This document shows positions 25,339 through 34,155 of a stretch of DNA of 64,000 bases, piece after piece. The DNA lies in assembly GCA_031420415.1 (NCBI GenBank), contig JANOMT010000037.1, positions 1-64,000 of the forward strand, given 5' to 3'. The notes below the pieces were generated by a model. It ran no database searches. It saw only the letters and a list, made by a program, of their open reading frames with translations, and was not told where the DNA came from. The stretch is from JANYGA01 sp031420415 (GTDB lineage Bacteria; Vulcanimicrobiota; Vulcanimicrobiia; Vulcanimicrobiales; Vulcanimicrobiaceae). Both the position numbers and the translations under genes were made by a program. The stretch's first letter is position 1, and every line of letters starts with the position of its first letter.

Positions 25339-26855
25339 CGCTTCGATGCGGCTCGCGCGCGTGGCGCCTTCGCGAAGGTCATCGTGCCATCGGCGACCTT
25401 GCCATACTTGAGCGTCGCGAGATCGAGGGCGTAATTTTGATAGAGTTTCCACGGCTTCCGAGTTCCTTGTTTCGGGAGTAACGCGAGCGCGCGTTGGACG
25501 TAGCCGGACGTAAAGTCGAGCGCCGGCAATTCGCCGATCCCGGCTTTGCGGCTCGGCGTACACGACGCGAAGCCGTTGTCATCCATGTATTTGAGCAAGC
25601 GACAGACGTACTTTGCGGTGAGCTCGCATTTGAGCGTCCACGATGCGTTCGTGTAGCCGAACGCCGATGCGAGGTTCGGCACGTCGCTATACATCATGCC
25701 TTTATAGTTTAGTTTCGAACCAAAATCCACGGCCGCGCCGTCTATCGCAACCGTCATCCCGCCCAGGAGTTGGATGTTGAGCCCCGTCGCGCTCACGACG
25801 ATATCGGCATCGAGCGTCGCGCCCGAGCGTAACCGCAATCCCGTTTCGGTAAAGCCCTCGATGTGATCGGTTTCGACCGAGACCTTGCCCGCACGGATCG
25901 CGATGAAGAGATCGGCATCCGGGACGAGACACATGCGTTGGTCCCACGGATTGTACGACGGCGTAAAGTGTTTCGCAACATCGTAATCGGGCCCGAGGTA
26001 CGCCCGCACGCCTTTGAGGATCATCGATTTCATGCGCTCGGGCTGCTTGCGCGCGTACGTGAAAAAGAACATCCCGAGCAGGACGTTTTTCCAGCGCACG
26101 ATCGAGCCCGCAATTTTTGCCGGAAGCTTTTCTCGCACGACTTTCGCAATCGAATCGATTGCCGGTCGCGCGACGACGTACGTGGGCGAACGTTGCAGCA
26201 TCGTCACGTGCGCGGCGGTCTTCGCCATCTCCGGTGCGAGCGTCACGGCCGTCGCGCCGCTCCCGATGATGACGACGCGTTTACCGGCGTAGGCGAGGTT
26301 CTCGGGCCAATGCTGCGGGTGCACGACCTGGCCCGAGAAGCGTTCTCGACCCGGCCATTCCGGCGCGTAGCCTTTCGCGTAATCGTAGTAGCCGCTGCAC
26401 GTGAAGAGAAAACCGCAGGTCACGCGCTTCGGCACGCCGTCGGTCCCGACGGTAACGTCGAGCGTCCAACGTGCCTCCGTCGACGACCACGACGCATGCA
26501 CGACGCGATGACCGAAGCGAATCTTTTCCGAGATTCCCTCGCGCTTTGCCGTATCCTCGATGTACTCACGAATCGACGGCCCGTCGACGATCGATCGATC
26601 GCTCGCCCATGGTGCGAAGCCGTACCCGAGCGTATACATGTCGGAATCCGAGCGCACGCCGGGATACCGGAAGAGATCCCACGTCCCCCCGATCGCATCG
26701 CGGCCCTCGAAGATCGCGAAGCGCTCGTGCGGCCTTTGCGTTTTGAGATAGTACGCGGCCGCGATCCCGGAAAGCCCGGCTCCAACCACGACCACATCGA
26801 GATGCTCGGTGTCCTCGTGCGACGCGGCGTCGATCGGCGTGAGTTCCGCTTGCAT
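25335..26855 (-). CDS. Flavin-containing monooxygenase, Baeyer-Villiger type (EthA-like)
   Basis: The 506-aa protein has FAD motif VVVGAGLSGIAAAYYLK, then GGTWDLFRYPGVRSDSDMYT. The Baeyer-Villiger fingerprint FSGQVVHPQHWP is followed by the NADPH loop VVIIGSGATAVTLAPEMA. The C-terminal part includes VVSATGLNIQLLGG. This order matches EthA-like BVMOs that insert oxygen next to ketones. The substrate is unknown. It runs in the same direction as the amidase gene 58 bases upstream, so the two may be co-expressed. No redox partner is required or seen. Confidence 0.92.
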   Translation of the reverse strand: MQAELTPIDAASHEDTEHLDVVVVGAGLSGIAAAYYLKTQRPHERFAIFEGRDAIGGTWDLFRYPGVRSDSDMYTLGYGFAPWASDRSIVDGPSIREYIEDTAKREGISEKIRFGHRVVHASWSSTEARWTLDVTVGTDGVPKRVTCGFLFTCSGYYDYAKGYAPEWPGRERFSGQVVHPQHWPENLAYAGKRVVIIGSGATAVTLAPEMAKTAAHVTMLQRSPTYVVARPAIDSIAKVVREKLPAKIAGSIVRWKNVLLGMFFFTYARKQPERMKSMILKGVRAYLGPDYDVAKHFTPSYNPWDQRMCLVPDADLFIAIRAGKVSVETDHIEGFTETGLRLRSGATLDADIVVSATGLNIQLLGGMTVAIDGAAVDFGSKLNYKGMMYSDVPNLASAFGYTNASWTLKCELTAKYVCRLLKYMDDNGFASCTPSRKAGIGELPALDFTSGYVQRALALLPKQGTRKPWKLYQNYALDLATLKYGKVADGTMTFAKAPRARAASKR

Positions 26856-26913
26856 CTGATCCGTCTGCTCCGATCGTAAGAAGATTTCTGTCAGTTACGA
26901 CGCAGGGACGAGA

Positions 26914-28554
26914 TCACTTTCCGTTTGGGACGGGTGCCAGGAGCGGTGCGATGGCCGGGGTCGTCTCAACGCTCTCCGCGTAGGTCGGCGCGTGACGCAT
27001 CGTGGTCGCACGTTCGTACGCCGCGCCGAGCCCGAGCAACGTCGCCTCGCTCCAAGCGGGCCCGACGAACGAAAGGCCGACGGGCATCGTGCGCACGTAG
27101 CCCATCGGGACGGTGAGGTGCGGATACCCCGCGACCGCGGGCAACGATGCGACCGAACCCGAGCTGTTATCGCCGGCGACGACGTCGGTCCGCCATGCGG
27201 GTCCGTAACTCGGCGCGATGAGCGCGTCGAGCTTGTTCCTCTTTACGAGCGCATCGATGCCCGCAGGGCCTGCGAGCCGATGGGCGAGCGCACGCGCCTT
27301 GCGATACGCGGGATTCGTTAAGCCCTTGAGCAGATTGGCTTTTTCAAATTCGTCCTGACCGAAGAGCGAAATTTCGCGCGGATGCGTGCGATTGAAAGCG
27401 ATGAGTGCGCCGAGCGTGCGCGCCGTGACGGTCGTCGGCGTGGTCGTGAGGTATGCGTTGAGATCGGCTTTGAGTTCGGTGAAGAGCACGGTGTCCTCCG
27501 CGTCGCCGAGTCGCCGATCGGGTTTGAAGGTTTTGAGCTCGACGATCGTCGCGCCGCGCGCTTTCAAGGCGGCGATCGCACGCGCGAAGAGCGCGTCGAT
27601 ATCCGGCGATCCGCCCGTCGCGTAGCGCAGGACGCCGAGGCGCTTCCCGGCAAGCGAACCGTCGCGCGCGGCGGCGACGTAATCGTGGAGATGTGCGTCC
27701 GCCTGCAACGTCGCGACGTCGGCCGGATCGCTCCCGGCGATCCCGGTGAGGAGGGCCGCAACGTCGGCGACGCTTCGCCCCATCGGGCCTGGCGTGTCTT
27801 GCGTATGCGAGATCGGCACGACGTGCGTCCGCGAGATGAGACCGACCGTCGGCTTGAGGCCGACGAGACCGTTCATCGATGAGGGACACGTCACCGAGCC
27901 ATCGGTCTCCGTTCCCACGCCGACGGCCGCGAGGCTCGCCGCGATCGCCGATCCCGTACCCGACGACGACCCGCATGCGTTGCGATCGAGGGCGTACGGA
28001 TTTTTCACGAGCCCACCAACGGCCGACCAGCCACTGATCGAATGCGACGAGCGAATGTTCGCCCACTCGGAGAGATTGGTTTTCCCGAGCACGATCGCGC
28101 CTGCGGCGCGCAAGCGTTTCACGAGCGGCGCATCGCGAAGCGTCACGTTCTTCGCGAGTGCGAGCGAGCCCGCAGTCGTCGCCGTGCCGTCACTCGTTTC
28201 GATGTTGTCCTTGACGAGCACGGGAATACCCGCGAGTCCGCCGAGCGATTTTCCGGCGCGACGTGCTGTATCGCTCGCGCGTGCGTCGTCGAGCGCGTGC
28301 GGGTTCGTCACGATCACGCTCCGCAACGCGGGACCGCTCGCATCGATCGCGGCAATCCGCGCGAGATACGCGCGGACGAGCGCTTCCGAGGTGACGCGAC
28401 CGCTCGCGAGATCGGCTTCGAGTGTCGCAACGGATTTTTCGGTGACGGCGTATTCGTCCTGAGCGGTCGGCGCACTCGACGCGCGTTCGTGCGGTACGAG
28501 CAAAAAAAACGCGCTCGCTAGGAGCGCGGCGGTAAGACGACGCGTACAAGGCAT
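26914..28554 (-). CDS. Exported amidase-signature enzyme
   Basis: A 546-aa protein from ATG 28554 with AAAGG seven bases upstream. Residues 1-28 form a signal peptide ending near ERASS. The amidase signature is intact: catalytic Lys in GIPVLVKDNIETSDG, then CGSSSGTGSAIAASLAAVGVGTETDGS with the cis-Ser and nucleophile Ser. GRSVADVAALL and LPAVAGYPHLTVPMG follow. It hydrolyses an amide outside the cytoplasm; peptide amides or aryl amides are possible. A longer frame to 28737 overlaps the upstream ABC gene and would mask the signal peptide. Confidence 0.9.
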   Translation of the reverse strand: MPCTRRLTAALLASAFFLLVPHERASSAPTAQDEYAVTEKSVATLEADLASGRVTSEALVRAYLARIAAIDASGPALRSVIVTNPHALDDARASDTARRAGKSLGGLAGIPVLVKDNIETSDGTATTAGSLALAKNVTLRDAPLVKRLRAAGAIVLGKTNLSEWANIRSSHSISGWSAVGGLVKNPYALDRNACGSSSGTGSAIAASLAAVGVGTETDGSVTCPSSMNGLVGLKPTVGLISRTHVVPISHTQDTPGPMGRSVADVAALLTGIAGSDPADVATLQADAHLHDYVAAARDGSLAGKRLGVLRYATGGSPDIDALFARAIAALKARGATIVELKTFKPDRRLGDAEDTVLFTELKADLNAYLTTTPTTVTARTLGALIAFNRTHPREISLFGQDEFEKANLLKGLTNPAYRKARALAHRLAGPAGIDALVKRNKLDALIAPSYGPAWRTDVVAGDNSSGSVASLPAVAGYPHLTVPMGYVRTMPVGLSFVGPAWSEATLLGLGAAYERATTMRHAPTYAESVETTPAIAPLLAPVPNGK

Positions 28555-28645
28555 CGCGCGCCTTTCGACAACGACGCGCTGAGAGGCCTCGCTCGTCGCC
28601 GCCCGATCTTCGGTCCGCGGGTCTCGACCTGCGACCCGATCGTAC

Positions 28646-30355
28646 CTACGCGAACTGGGCCGCGTGTAGCGCCGCATACGCGCCGCCGCGTGCGAGGAGA
28701 TCGTCGTGCGTACCCATTTCGACCACGCGGCCGCCATCGATGTAGAGAATCTTATTCGCGCGGCGGATCGTCGAGAGGCGATGCGCGATGATGAGTGTCG
28801 TGCGCCCGGGCAAGAGCCGGTCGAGGGCAGCTTCGATCAACCGTTCGGAATGCGAATCCAGCGCGCTCGTCGCTTCGTCGAGAATGAGGATACGCGGATC
28901 GCGGAGCACGGCGCGTGCGATAGAGATGCGTTGCCGTTGGCCGCCCGAGAGCCGCGTCCCACGTTCGCCGACGGGCGTTTCGTAGCCGAGGGGAAGTTCG
29001 AGGACGAACTCTTCGGCATTGGCTTCGCGTGCCGCGGCTGCGATTTGTGCGCGCGTCGCATCGAGGCGACCGTAGGCGATATTATCTGCAATCGTCCCCG
29101 AAAAGAGCATCGCTTCTTGCGGCACGATCGCAATTGCAGCGCGCAACTCCGCGAGCGGTAACGACACGAGTGGCCGACCGTCGATTTCGATCGTGCCCGA
29201 CCGTGGATCGTAGAAGCGCGGCACGAGATTGACGATCGTCGTCTTGCCCGCACCCGAGGGACCGACGAGCGCGACGATCTCGCCCGCTTCGATCGTCGCC
29301 GTGAGATCGTGCAACACGGCCGCACCGTCGGCTTTATAGGCGAACGTAACCCCGTTGAAGGCGAGCGCGCCGCGGATCGGCGCGCCACCCGCGATCGCGC
29401 GCGCGTCGTCTTCTTCGATCGGGAGATCGAGGATCTCGAAGATACGCGACGCGCCGACGAGACCTTTGGAGATATCACCGACGAACGCCGCGAGCCGATT
29501 GAGCGGATTGATCGCGAGCACGACGAGCGTCCAGTATTGAAAAACCTGACCGCTCGTGAGCCGACCGACGATCGTCTCGCGCACCGATGCCGCCATGATC
29601 GCGAGCAGCGCCGTGGTGATGATCATCGAGACGATCGGCGTCTGCGTCTGGCCGAGCTGAATCGATTTCATGAAAGCACCGAAGTAATTTTCATTGCTCT
29701 CGGAAAACCGCGTCGTCTCGTAGCCTTCGCGGCCGAATGCCTTCACGATGCGCTCGCCTTGCAAGACTTCGGTCAGGTTCGACGAGAGATCGGCGACGCG
29801 CTCTTGCGCGCGACGCGTCGACGCAGAGATGAGACGCGTGAACATCGCGACGACGAAATTGACGACCGGCGCGAACACGAAGAGAAAGAGCGAGAGCAAC
29901 CAGTCGACGTAGATCATGTAGGCGATCGAACCGACGAGCGTCACGAGCGCGACGAAAAATTGTGGCAACGACACCGAGAGCGCGTCGGTCATCAGCGTGA
30001 GGTCGTTGGTAAAGCGCGCGATGAATTCACCCGGCCGCCAACGGTCGAATTCCGCCATCGGCATGCGCATCGTGCGTTCGAAGAGCCGAACGCGGAACGA
30101 CGCGATGAGACGCTGGCCGCTCCACGCGGTGAGATAGCTCTGGCCGTACGTCGCCGCGTTTGCGATCAAATTCACGACGAAGACGCCCGCCATGACGAGC
30201 AACAAAAGCCCGATGGGATGCTTCGGATTTTCGACGACGCGATCGATGACGAGTGGGAACGCATTGCTAAAGGCGAGCGGCCCGAGGCCGGCGATCACGC
30301 CGAGGACGAGTGCGAAGGCGAGGCGTGGATAATACGGCCGCGCCTCCCGGAGCAA
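28646..30355 (-). CDS. MsbA/LmrA-type ABC exporter half-transporter
   Basis: The 569-aa protein has six membrane helices (residues about 10-300) and an ATPase domain. The ATPase has Walker A VGPSGAGKTTIV, Q-loop VPQEAMLFSGTIADNI, signature RLSGGQRQRISIARA, Walker B RILILDEATSALD and the H-loop IAHRLSTIR. It probably flips lipids or exports drugs as a homodimer. The first conventional start is TTG 30355, and no ATG or GTG lies between it and an upstream in-frame stop. The protein family usually has about 18 more residues, and these are encoded upstream from an ATC at 30409 that has AAAGG in front. Confidence 0.93.
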   Translation of the reverse strand: MLREARPYYPRLAFALVLGVIAGLGPLAFSNAFPLVIDRVVENPKHPIGLLLLVMAGVFVVNLIANAATYGQSYLTAWSGQRLIASFRVRLFERTMRMPMAEFDRWRPGEFIARFTNDLTLMTDALSVSLPQFFVALVTLVGSIAYMIYVDWLLSLFLFVFAPVVNFVVAMFTRLISASTRRAQERVADLSSNLTEVLQGERIVKAFGREGYETTRFSESNENYFGAFMKSIQLGQTQTPIVSMIITTALLAIMAASVRETIVGRLTSGQVFQYWTLVVLAINPLNRLAAFVGDISKGLVGASRIFEILDLPIEEDDARAIAGGAPIRGALAFNGVTFAYKADGAAVLHDLTATIEAGEIVALVGPSGAGKTTIVNLVPRFYDPRSGTIEIDGRPLVSLPLAELRAAIAIVPQEAMLFSGTIADNIAYGRLDATRAQIAAAAREANAEEFVLELPLGYETPVGERGTRLSGGQRQRISIARAVLRDPRILILDEATSALDSHSERLIEAALDRLLPGRTTLIIAHRLSTIRRANKILYIDGGRVVEMGTHDDLLARGGAYAALHAAQFA

Positions 30356-30475
30356 GCGCTTGACGACGATCCGGCGATTGGCCGAGTCGAGGGCGGCTGA
30401 AGTGGCGATGCGCGAAACCTTTCGCTACGGGCCCGAGTAGGTCGATCAACTCGCCCGTTCGTCGGAGCATTCGCC

Positions 30476-31093
30476 GTGGACTGTTACTTTCACTCAGCCG
30501 TTCCATCCGTCGCCGTCTGTATCGACTGCACGCAGACCATCTGCGCCACATGTCGCGACGAGATCGGCCTGTGTCCGGGATGTCGCCTCGAGCGACGCAT
30601 GGCCGCGGCGTCGGGCGTTCGGCCTGGCCTCAGCGGCAAGCGCGGCCCGCAGAATCCGCCGCCCGGCCCGCAATTCCGCGCGAGCTACGAATCACGCCCG
30701 GCGCCGGCGGCACGTAAGACGGCAACCGCACTCGCGAGCGTCTCGCCCGAAACGCGCGCGCTTTTGGGCCTCGGATATCCACTCTGGCCGCTCGCGGCAC
30801 TCGCGCTTCTGGATCCGAAGAAATCTGTCGCCGTGCGACGCCAAGCCACGCAGGCGCTCGCCGTGAATTTCGGACTCTTCGGTATGTGGATCGCCCTCGA
30901 GACGCTCGTCCACGTTCCACTCCTGGGCATAGCGGCGTGGCCGTTGCTCGCCGCGCTCTTTCCGGTATGGCTCGTTGCGACCGTGATCTACGGCGTGCGC
31001 GTGTGGCAGGGCGACGACGTACGCGTGCCGCTGGTCAGCGACTGGCTCGACGAACGCGAGATGCGTCGCGCGAGCGAATCGGCGCCTGCATAG
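30476..31093 (+). CDS. B-box zinc finger plus DUF4870-like membrane protein
   Basis: A 205-aa product from GTG 30476 with GGAG upstream. Residues 1-40 carry a cross-brace zinc motif: Cys3, His6, Cys15, Cys18, Cys23, Cys26, Cys33 and Cys36. This resembles a B-box. A proline-rich linker (residues 50-80) leads to a membrane domain with LGLGYPLWPLAALALLDPKKS, RRQATQALAVNFG and a C-terminal VIYGVRVWQGDDVRVPLVSDWL, which matches DUF4870/Tic20-like proteins. The combination occurs in several bacterial phyla. No function is established. Confidence 0.8.
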   Translation: MDCYFHSAVPSVAVCIDCTQTICATCRDEIGLCPGCRLERRMAAASGVRPGLSGKRGPQNPPPGPQFRASYESRPAPAARKTATALASVSPETRALLGLGYPLWPLAALALLDPKKSVAVRRQATQALAVNFGLFGMWIALETLVHVPLLGIAAWPLLAALFPVWLVATVIYGVRVWQGDDVRVPLVSDWLDEREMRRASESAPA

Positions 31094-31124
31094 CCGCGAG
31101 TACGGGTCGCAAATCGCAAGAAGA

Positions 31125-33086
31125 TCATCTCAATGGGAGGTGCTTGCTCATGTGCACGATCGTGCCGAATCGTGGATCTATCTCTTCACGATCGACTCGA
31201 TAGCCGACGCGACCGTAAAGTCGCAAGCTGTCGACGAACTTCCCGTTCACGTAGAGCCGCGTTTCCCTGTGCCCGAGCGATCTTGCGACTTCCTCAGCAT
31301 GCGCGAGCAGCAAACTGCCGAAGCCGTTGCCCTGAAATAGAGGAGCGACAGCGACGTTTACGATCGAAAGGTGTCCGTCCTCAGAACGCATTTCGATCAA
31401 CCCGAGGAGCTTGCCGTCAGCGAGTAGCAGGTCCACGAGATGATCGCGCACGGCCGCATCGTCGTCTGCGATCATCGGCCTTGGCTCGCGGCCGATCACC
31501 GCGACCCACCTCGCATACGCTGTGCGCGTCAGCTCGCGGACGGAATCGGCGTCGTTTGCTCCGGCGCGGCGAACTTCGGTGCGCCGATATTCCGGCGACG
31601 AATCGGCGCCGACTTTGCGGGCGTGATCTTGGGCCGATGTGTACGATGCATAGCGTGCGAGGAATTCGCGCGCGGCGCGATCGTGGTCGACCACGGGCGC
31701 TGGATACGATGCGTCGACATTGAGCTGGAAACGCAGTTGCGGGCTAACGCGGAGCGCCTGAGTTTCGAGCAGATCGGCATCGGTAACGTGTGCGAGTTCC
31801 GGAATCCAACGACGAACGTAGGTCCCGAGCGAATCGACTTCGCGGAGCCCTTTGCGCGGATTGTAGATGCGCGGGAATTGCGCGAGATCGGCACCGACGC
31901 CCGCGATCCACTGCCAATTTCCCGTCGCGAGCGCGCCATCGTCTTCGACGAGATGTTCGTCCCACACATCGCGCCCAACGCGCCAATCGATACCGAGATC
32001 GAAGGCACAGAACGAGGCCGCGACCGCGCGAACTCGCGGATGCATCCAACCCGTCGCGTGCAACTGTCGGATACCCGCGTCGACGAGTGGATATCCCGTC
32101 GTTCCGTCACACCACGTTGCAAATACGGGATGATCGAGCGCGAAGGGAAAGTCTCGCATTCGCGACTGCAGCGCGACGTCTCCGACGTCGTCGAAATACC
32201 ACGCGAGCTGCAAGAAAAAATCCCGACGCACGATGGCACGCGAGAACGCGGCGAGTGCGAGCTTTTCTTCGGTCAATAAAAACGGATCGCGCGCACGCGC
32301 ATCGATTCGCGCGAGCAACGTGCGTGCGGAGAGAACGCCGAACGAAAGCGCCGCCGAGACGCGCGCGGTCACCTCACCGGCGGGAATCGCGTGCGCGCTC
32401 GGGTAGCCGAGCACCGGTCCCGCAAGATAGCGATCGAATGCAGCAAGCGCGCGCGTGGGATCGGGCGATTCGTCGCCGCAATCTTGGCTCGCATGCGTTT
32501 GCCGGGACTCGTCGCTTGCGAGACCGTGTGCCGCGAATGCGATCCGCTCGGCAACCGGCGCGCGCCCGGCTTGGGCCCACACGGCTTCGTACGCCGCGAA
32601 GGCGCGATAGCCACGACCATCACCATCCGCGCGTAACGCGGCCGTCACTTCCGGCGCGACGGCCGGTGCGTCATGAACGATCGCGACGGTAAGGCCCGCG
32701 GCTTCCAAGATCGTGCGAAGCGCGGAATCGCGTGCGATGCTGCGCGCATCGTAAGCGGCACACCACGTAATCGTGGTCGCTTCCGCTTCGCGAGCGAGTG
32801 CGAGAATCGCCGTTTCGAGCGAACCGCGTCGCACGACGAGATGCGACCCGCGAAGCCGCAAATCGCGCTCGAGCGACGCGATCGCACCCGCGTGGAAGGC
32901 GGCACGACGAACACTTCGCGCGAGATGCGCGCCGTCGAGCGGATCGAGAACCAGGGCGGGGACGACCTCGCCATGGCGCGCGGCCTCGGCGAGGCCGGCG
33001 TGATCCGTTAGTCGCAGATCGCGCCGGAAGAGATGGAGCGTCCGGGCCGAGCTAGAGACTTTCGACGTAGGCGGCCACGTCGGCAA
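31125..33086 (-). CDS. Photolyase/cryptochrome-family protein fused to a GNAT acetyltransferase
   Basis: A 653-aa protein from TTG 33086, overlapping the cytochrome gene by 35 bases. Residues 15-480 form a class-I photolyase: LHLFRRDLRLTDHAGL (antenna domain), then TGYPLVDAGIRQLHATGWMHP, DWRVGRD, NWQWIAGVGADLA and RIYNPRKG in the FAD domain. Residues about 503-650 are GNAT, with VNVAVAPLFQGNGFGSLLL as the acetyl-CoA loop. Aligning by hand to E. coli PhrB, the Asn near flavin N5 is Ala387, the CPD-contact Asn is Pro350 and the distal Trp is Phe315. Trp368 and Trp391 remain. Repair activity is therefore uncertain. Confidence 0.87.
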   Translation of the reverse strand: MPTWPPTSKVSSSARTLHLFRRDLRLTDHAGLAEAARHGEVVPALVLDPLDGAHLARSVRRAAFHAGAIASLERDLRLRGSHLVVRRGSLETAILALAREAEATTITWCAAYDARSIARDSALRTILEAAGLTVAIVHDAPAVAPEVTAALRADGDGRGYRAFAAYEAVWAQAGRAPVAERIAFAAHGLASDESRQTHASQDCGDESPDPTRALAAFDRYLAGPVLGYPSAHAIPAGEVTARVSAALSFGVLSARTLLARIDARARDPFLLTEEKLALAAFSRAIVRRDFFLQLAWYFDDVGDVALQSRMRDFPFALDHPVFATWCDGTTGYPLVDAGIRQLHATGWMHPRVRAVAASFCAFDLGIDWRVGRDVWDEHLVEDDGALATGNWQWIAGVGADLAQFPRIYNPRKGLREVDSLGTYVRRWIPELAHVTDADLLETQALRVSPQLRFQLNVDASYPAPVVDHDRAAREFLARYASYTSAQDHARKVGADSSPEYRRTEVRRAGANDADSVRELTRTAYARWVAVIGREPRPMIADDDAAVRDHLVDLLLADGKLLGLIEMRSEDGHLSIVNVAVAPLFQGNGFGSLLLAHAEEVARSLGHRETRLYVNGKFVDSLRLYGRVGYRVDREEIDPRFGTIVHMSKHLPLR

Positions 33087-33450
33087 CGTCGCTTTCGCTC
33101 AAAGGCGCGGGGTAGAGCTTCGGCATCGGCGGCTGCGGATTTTTGATCCACGCGATCGCCGCAGTATAATCTTTGCGACCCTTTTCGCCGACGAGTTTTG
33201 GACCGATTCCACCTCCCACACCCGCGGCACCATGGCAACTGGAGCAATTCTGCCCGAAGATCGCCGACCCGTGTGTCGGATCGCCGAGTGCGACCTTCGC
33301 GCCTTCGACGGGACGTAGGCCAGTTGCGGCGGCATCGGTGATCGGTCCGGTCGGTTCCTTCGGAGCTTTATCCGGCGAATCGCTTTTCGAACATCCCGTT
33401 GCGAGAATGCTCGCGAGCAACACGCCAGTAAAGAATTTGACACTTCGCAT
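33052..33450 (-). CDS. Class I cytochrome c lipoprotein
   Basis: A 132-aa protein with a signal ending in the lipobox LATGC at about residue 20, so it is likely a lipidated periplasmic or outer-face protein. The single heme site is CSSCH near residue 70. The probable axial Met lies in NPQPPMPKLYPAPLSESDV, followed by the C-terminal helix VADVAAYVESL. It is a mono-heme electron carrier of the cbb3-type/c6-like group. The photolyase gene begins inside its 3' end. No oxidase subunit is nearby. Confidence 0.92.
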   Translation of the reverse strand: MRSVKFFTGVLLASILATGCSKSDSPDKAPKEPTGPITDAAATGLRPVEGAKVALGDPTHGSAIFGQNCSSCHGAAGVGGGIGPKLVGEKGRKDYTAAIAWIKNPQPPMPKLYPAPLSESDVADVAAYVESL

Positions 33451-33541
33451 ACGTGATAGAGCGTTCGGCTACGCGGGACGCGCGCCTTCCAAATCGACGC
33501 GGGGCAGGTCGCACGGCCGAGAGTGCTAACGAGGCCTCGCA

Positions 33542-34069
33542 ATGCGGAAAAATACGTCGGCCGAATCAGCGCCCACGCCATTCATCAAACGCGCGGTGCT
33601 CTCGCTCGTCTGGGCCGAGCGCGCGATCTTCTTTGCGATCGGCGTGTTGCTCTTTCTCGGCGCGCTCGCACTCCTCAAAGAAAGCGCGAGCGTCCTCTTC
33701 AAAATGTATTTTGGAGGCGGTGTCCCCCTATCGCTCGGCTCGCAATTTCTCGACGTCGTGCTCCTCGTGCTGATGATCGTCGAACTCGCCTACACGGTCA
33801 TCCTTTCGCTCCGCGGCGCGGTCTTGCAAGCGGAACCGTTTCTCATCGTCGGCCTCATCGCCGTCATCCGGCGCATGCTCGTCATTACCGTCGGCGAAGT
33901 GGGCGGTCACGGCGAATCGGTGCGCATGAATGTCTCCGAGCTCGGCATCCTTACGGCAATCGTGATCGTTTTCGTCGGCTCGATCGTCATGTTGCGCATA
34001 AAGCCTGCTCCCGAACATCCGTTCCGGGAACCCGATCCCCTCGCCGAGATCGTGACCGACCTCCCCTAG
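33542..34069 (+). CDS. PsiE-like membrane protein
   Basis: A 175-aa protein with four hydrophobic segments. The third and fourth regions read EPFLIVGLIAVIRRMLVITVGE and ELGILTAIVIVFVGSIVML, typical of the phosphate-starvation-inducible E (PsiE) family. A short acidic C-terminus ends it. The biochemical role of the family is not known. It stands alone on the plus strand between minus-strand genes; ATG 33542 follows 91 bases after the divergent cytochrome start. The 86-base gap to moaA holds no clear terminator. Confidence 0.8.
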   Translation: MRKNTSAESAPTPFIKRAVLSLVWAERAIFFAIGVLLFLGALALLKESASVLFKMYFGGGVPLSLGSQFLDVVLLVLMIVELAYTVILSLRGAVLQAEPFLIVGLIAVIRRMLVITVGEVGGHGESVRMNVSELGILTAIVIVFVGSIVMLRIKPAPEHPFREPDPLAEIVTDLP

Positions 34070-34155
34070 GGCGCGTTCATGGGACGTTCGGTCGCCCACG
34101 TCGCGACGCGCGCGATTTCGTCGCGAGGCAGCCAACGAAGCCGACCGGGACGCGC

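Noticed and set aside
29309..30400. 363-codon plus-strand open frame
   Set aside because: It lies antisense to the ABC exporter, is rich in Arg/Glu/Asp and has no domain. It arises from the GC-rich codon bias of the real gene.
34070..34155. In-frame extension of moaA after its stop
   Set aside because: The sequence stays open for 28 codons, but MoaA must end in Gly-Gly, which is exactly where its stop is.
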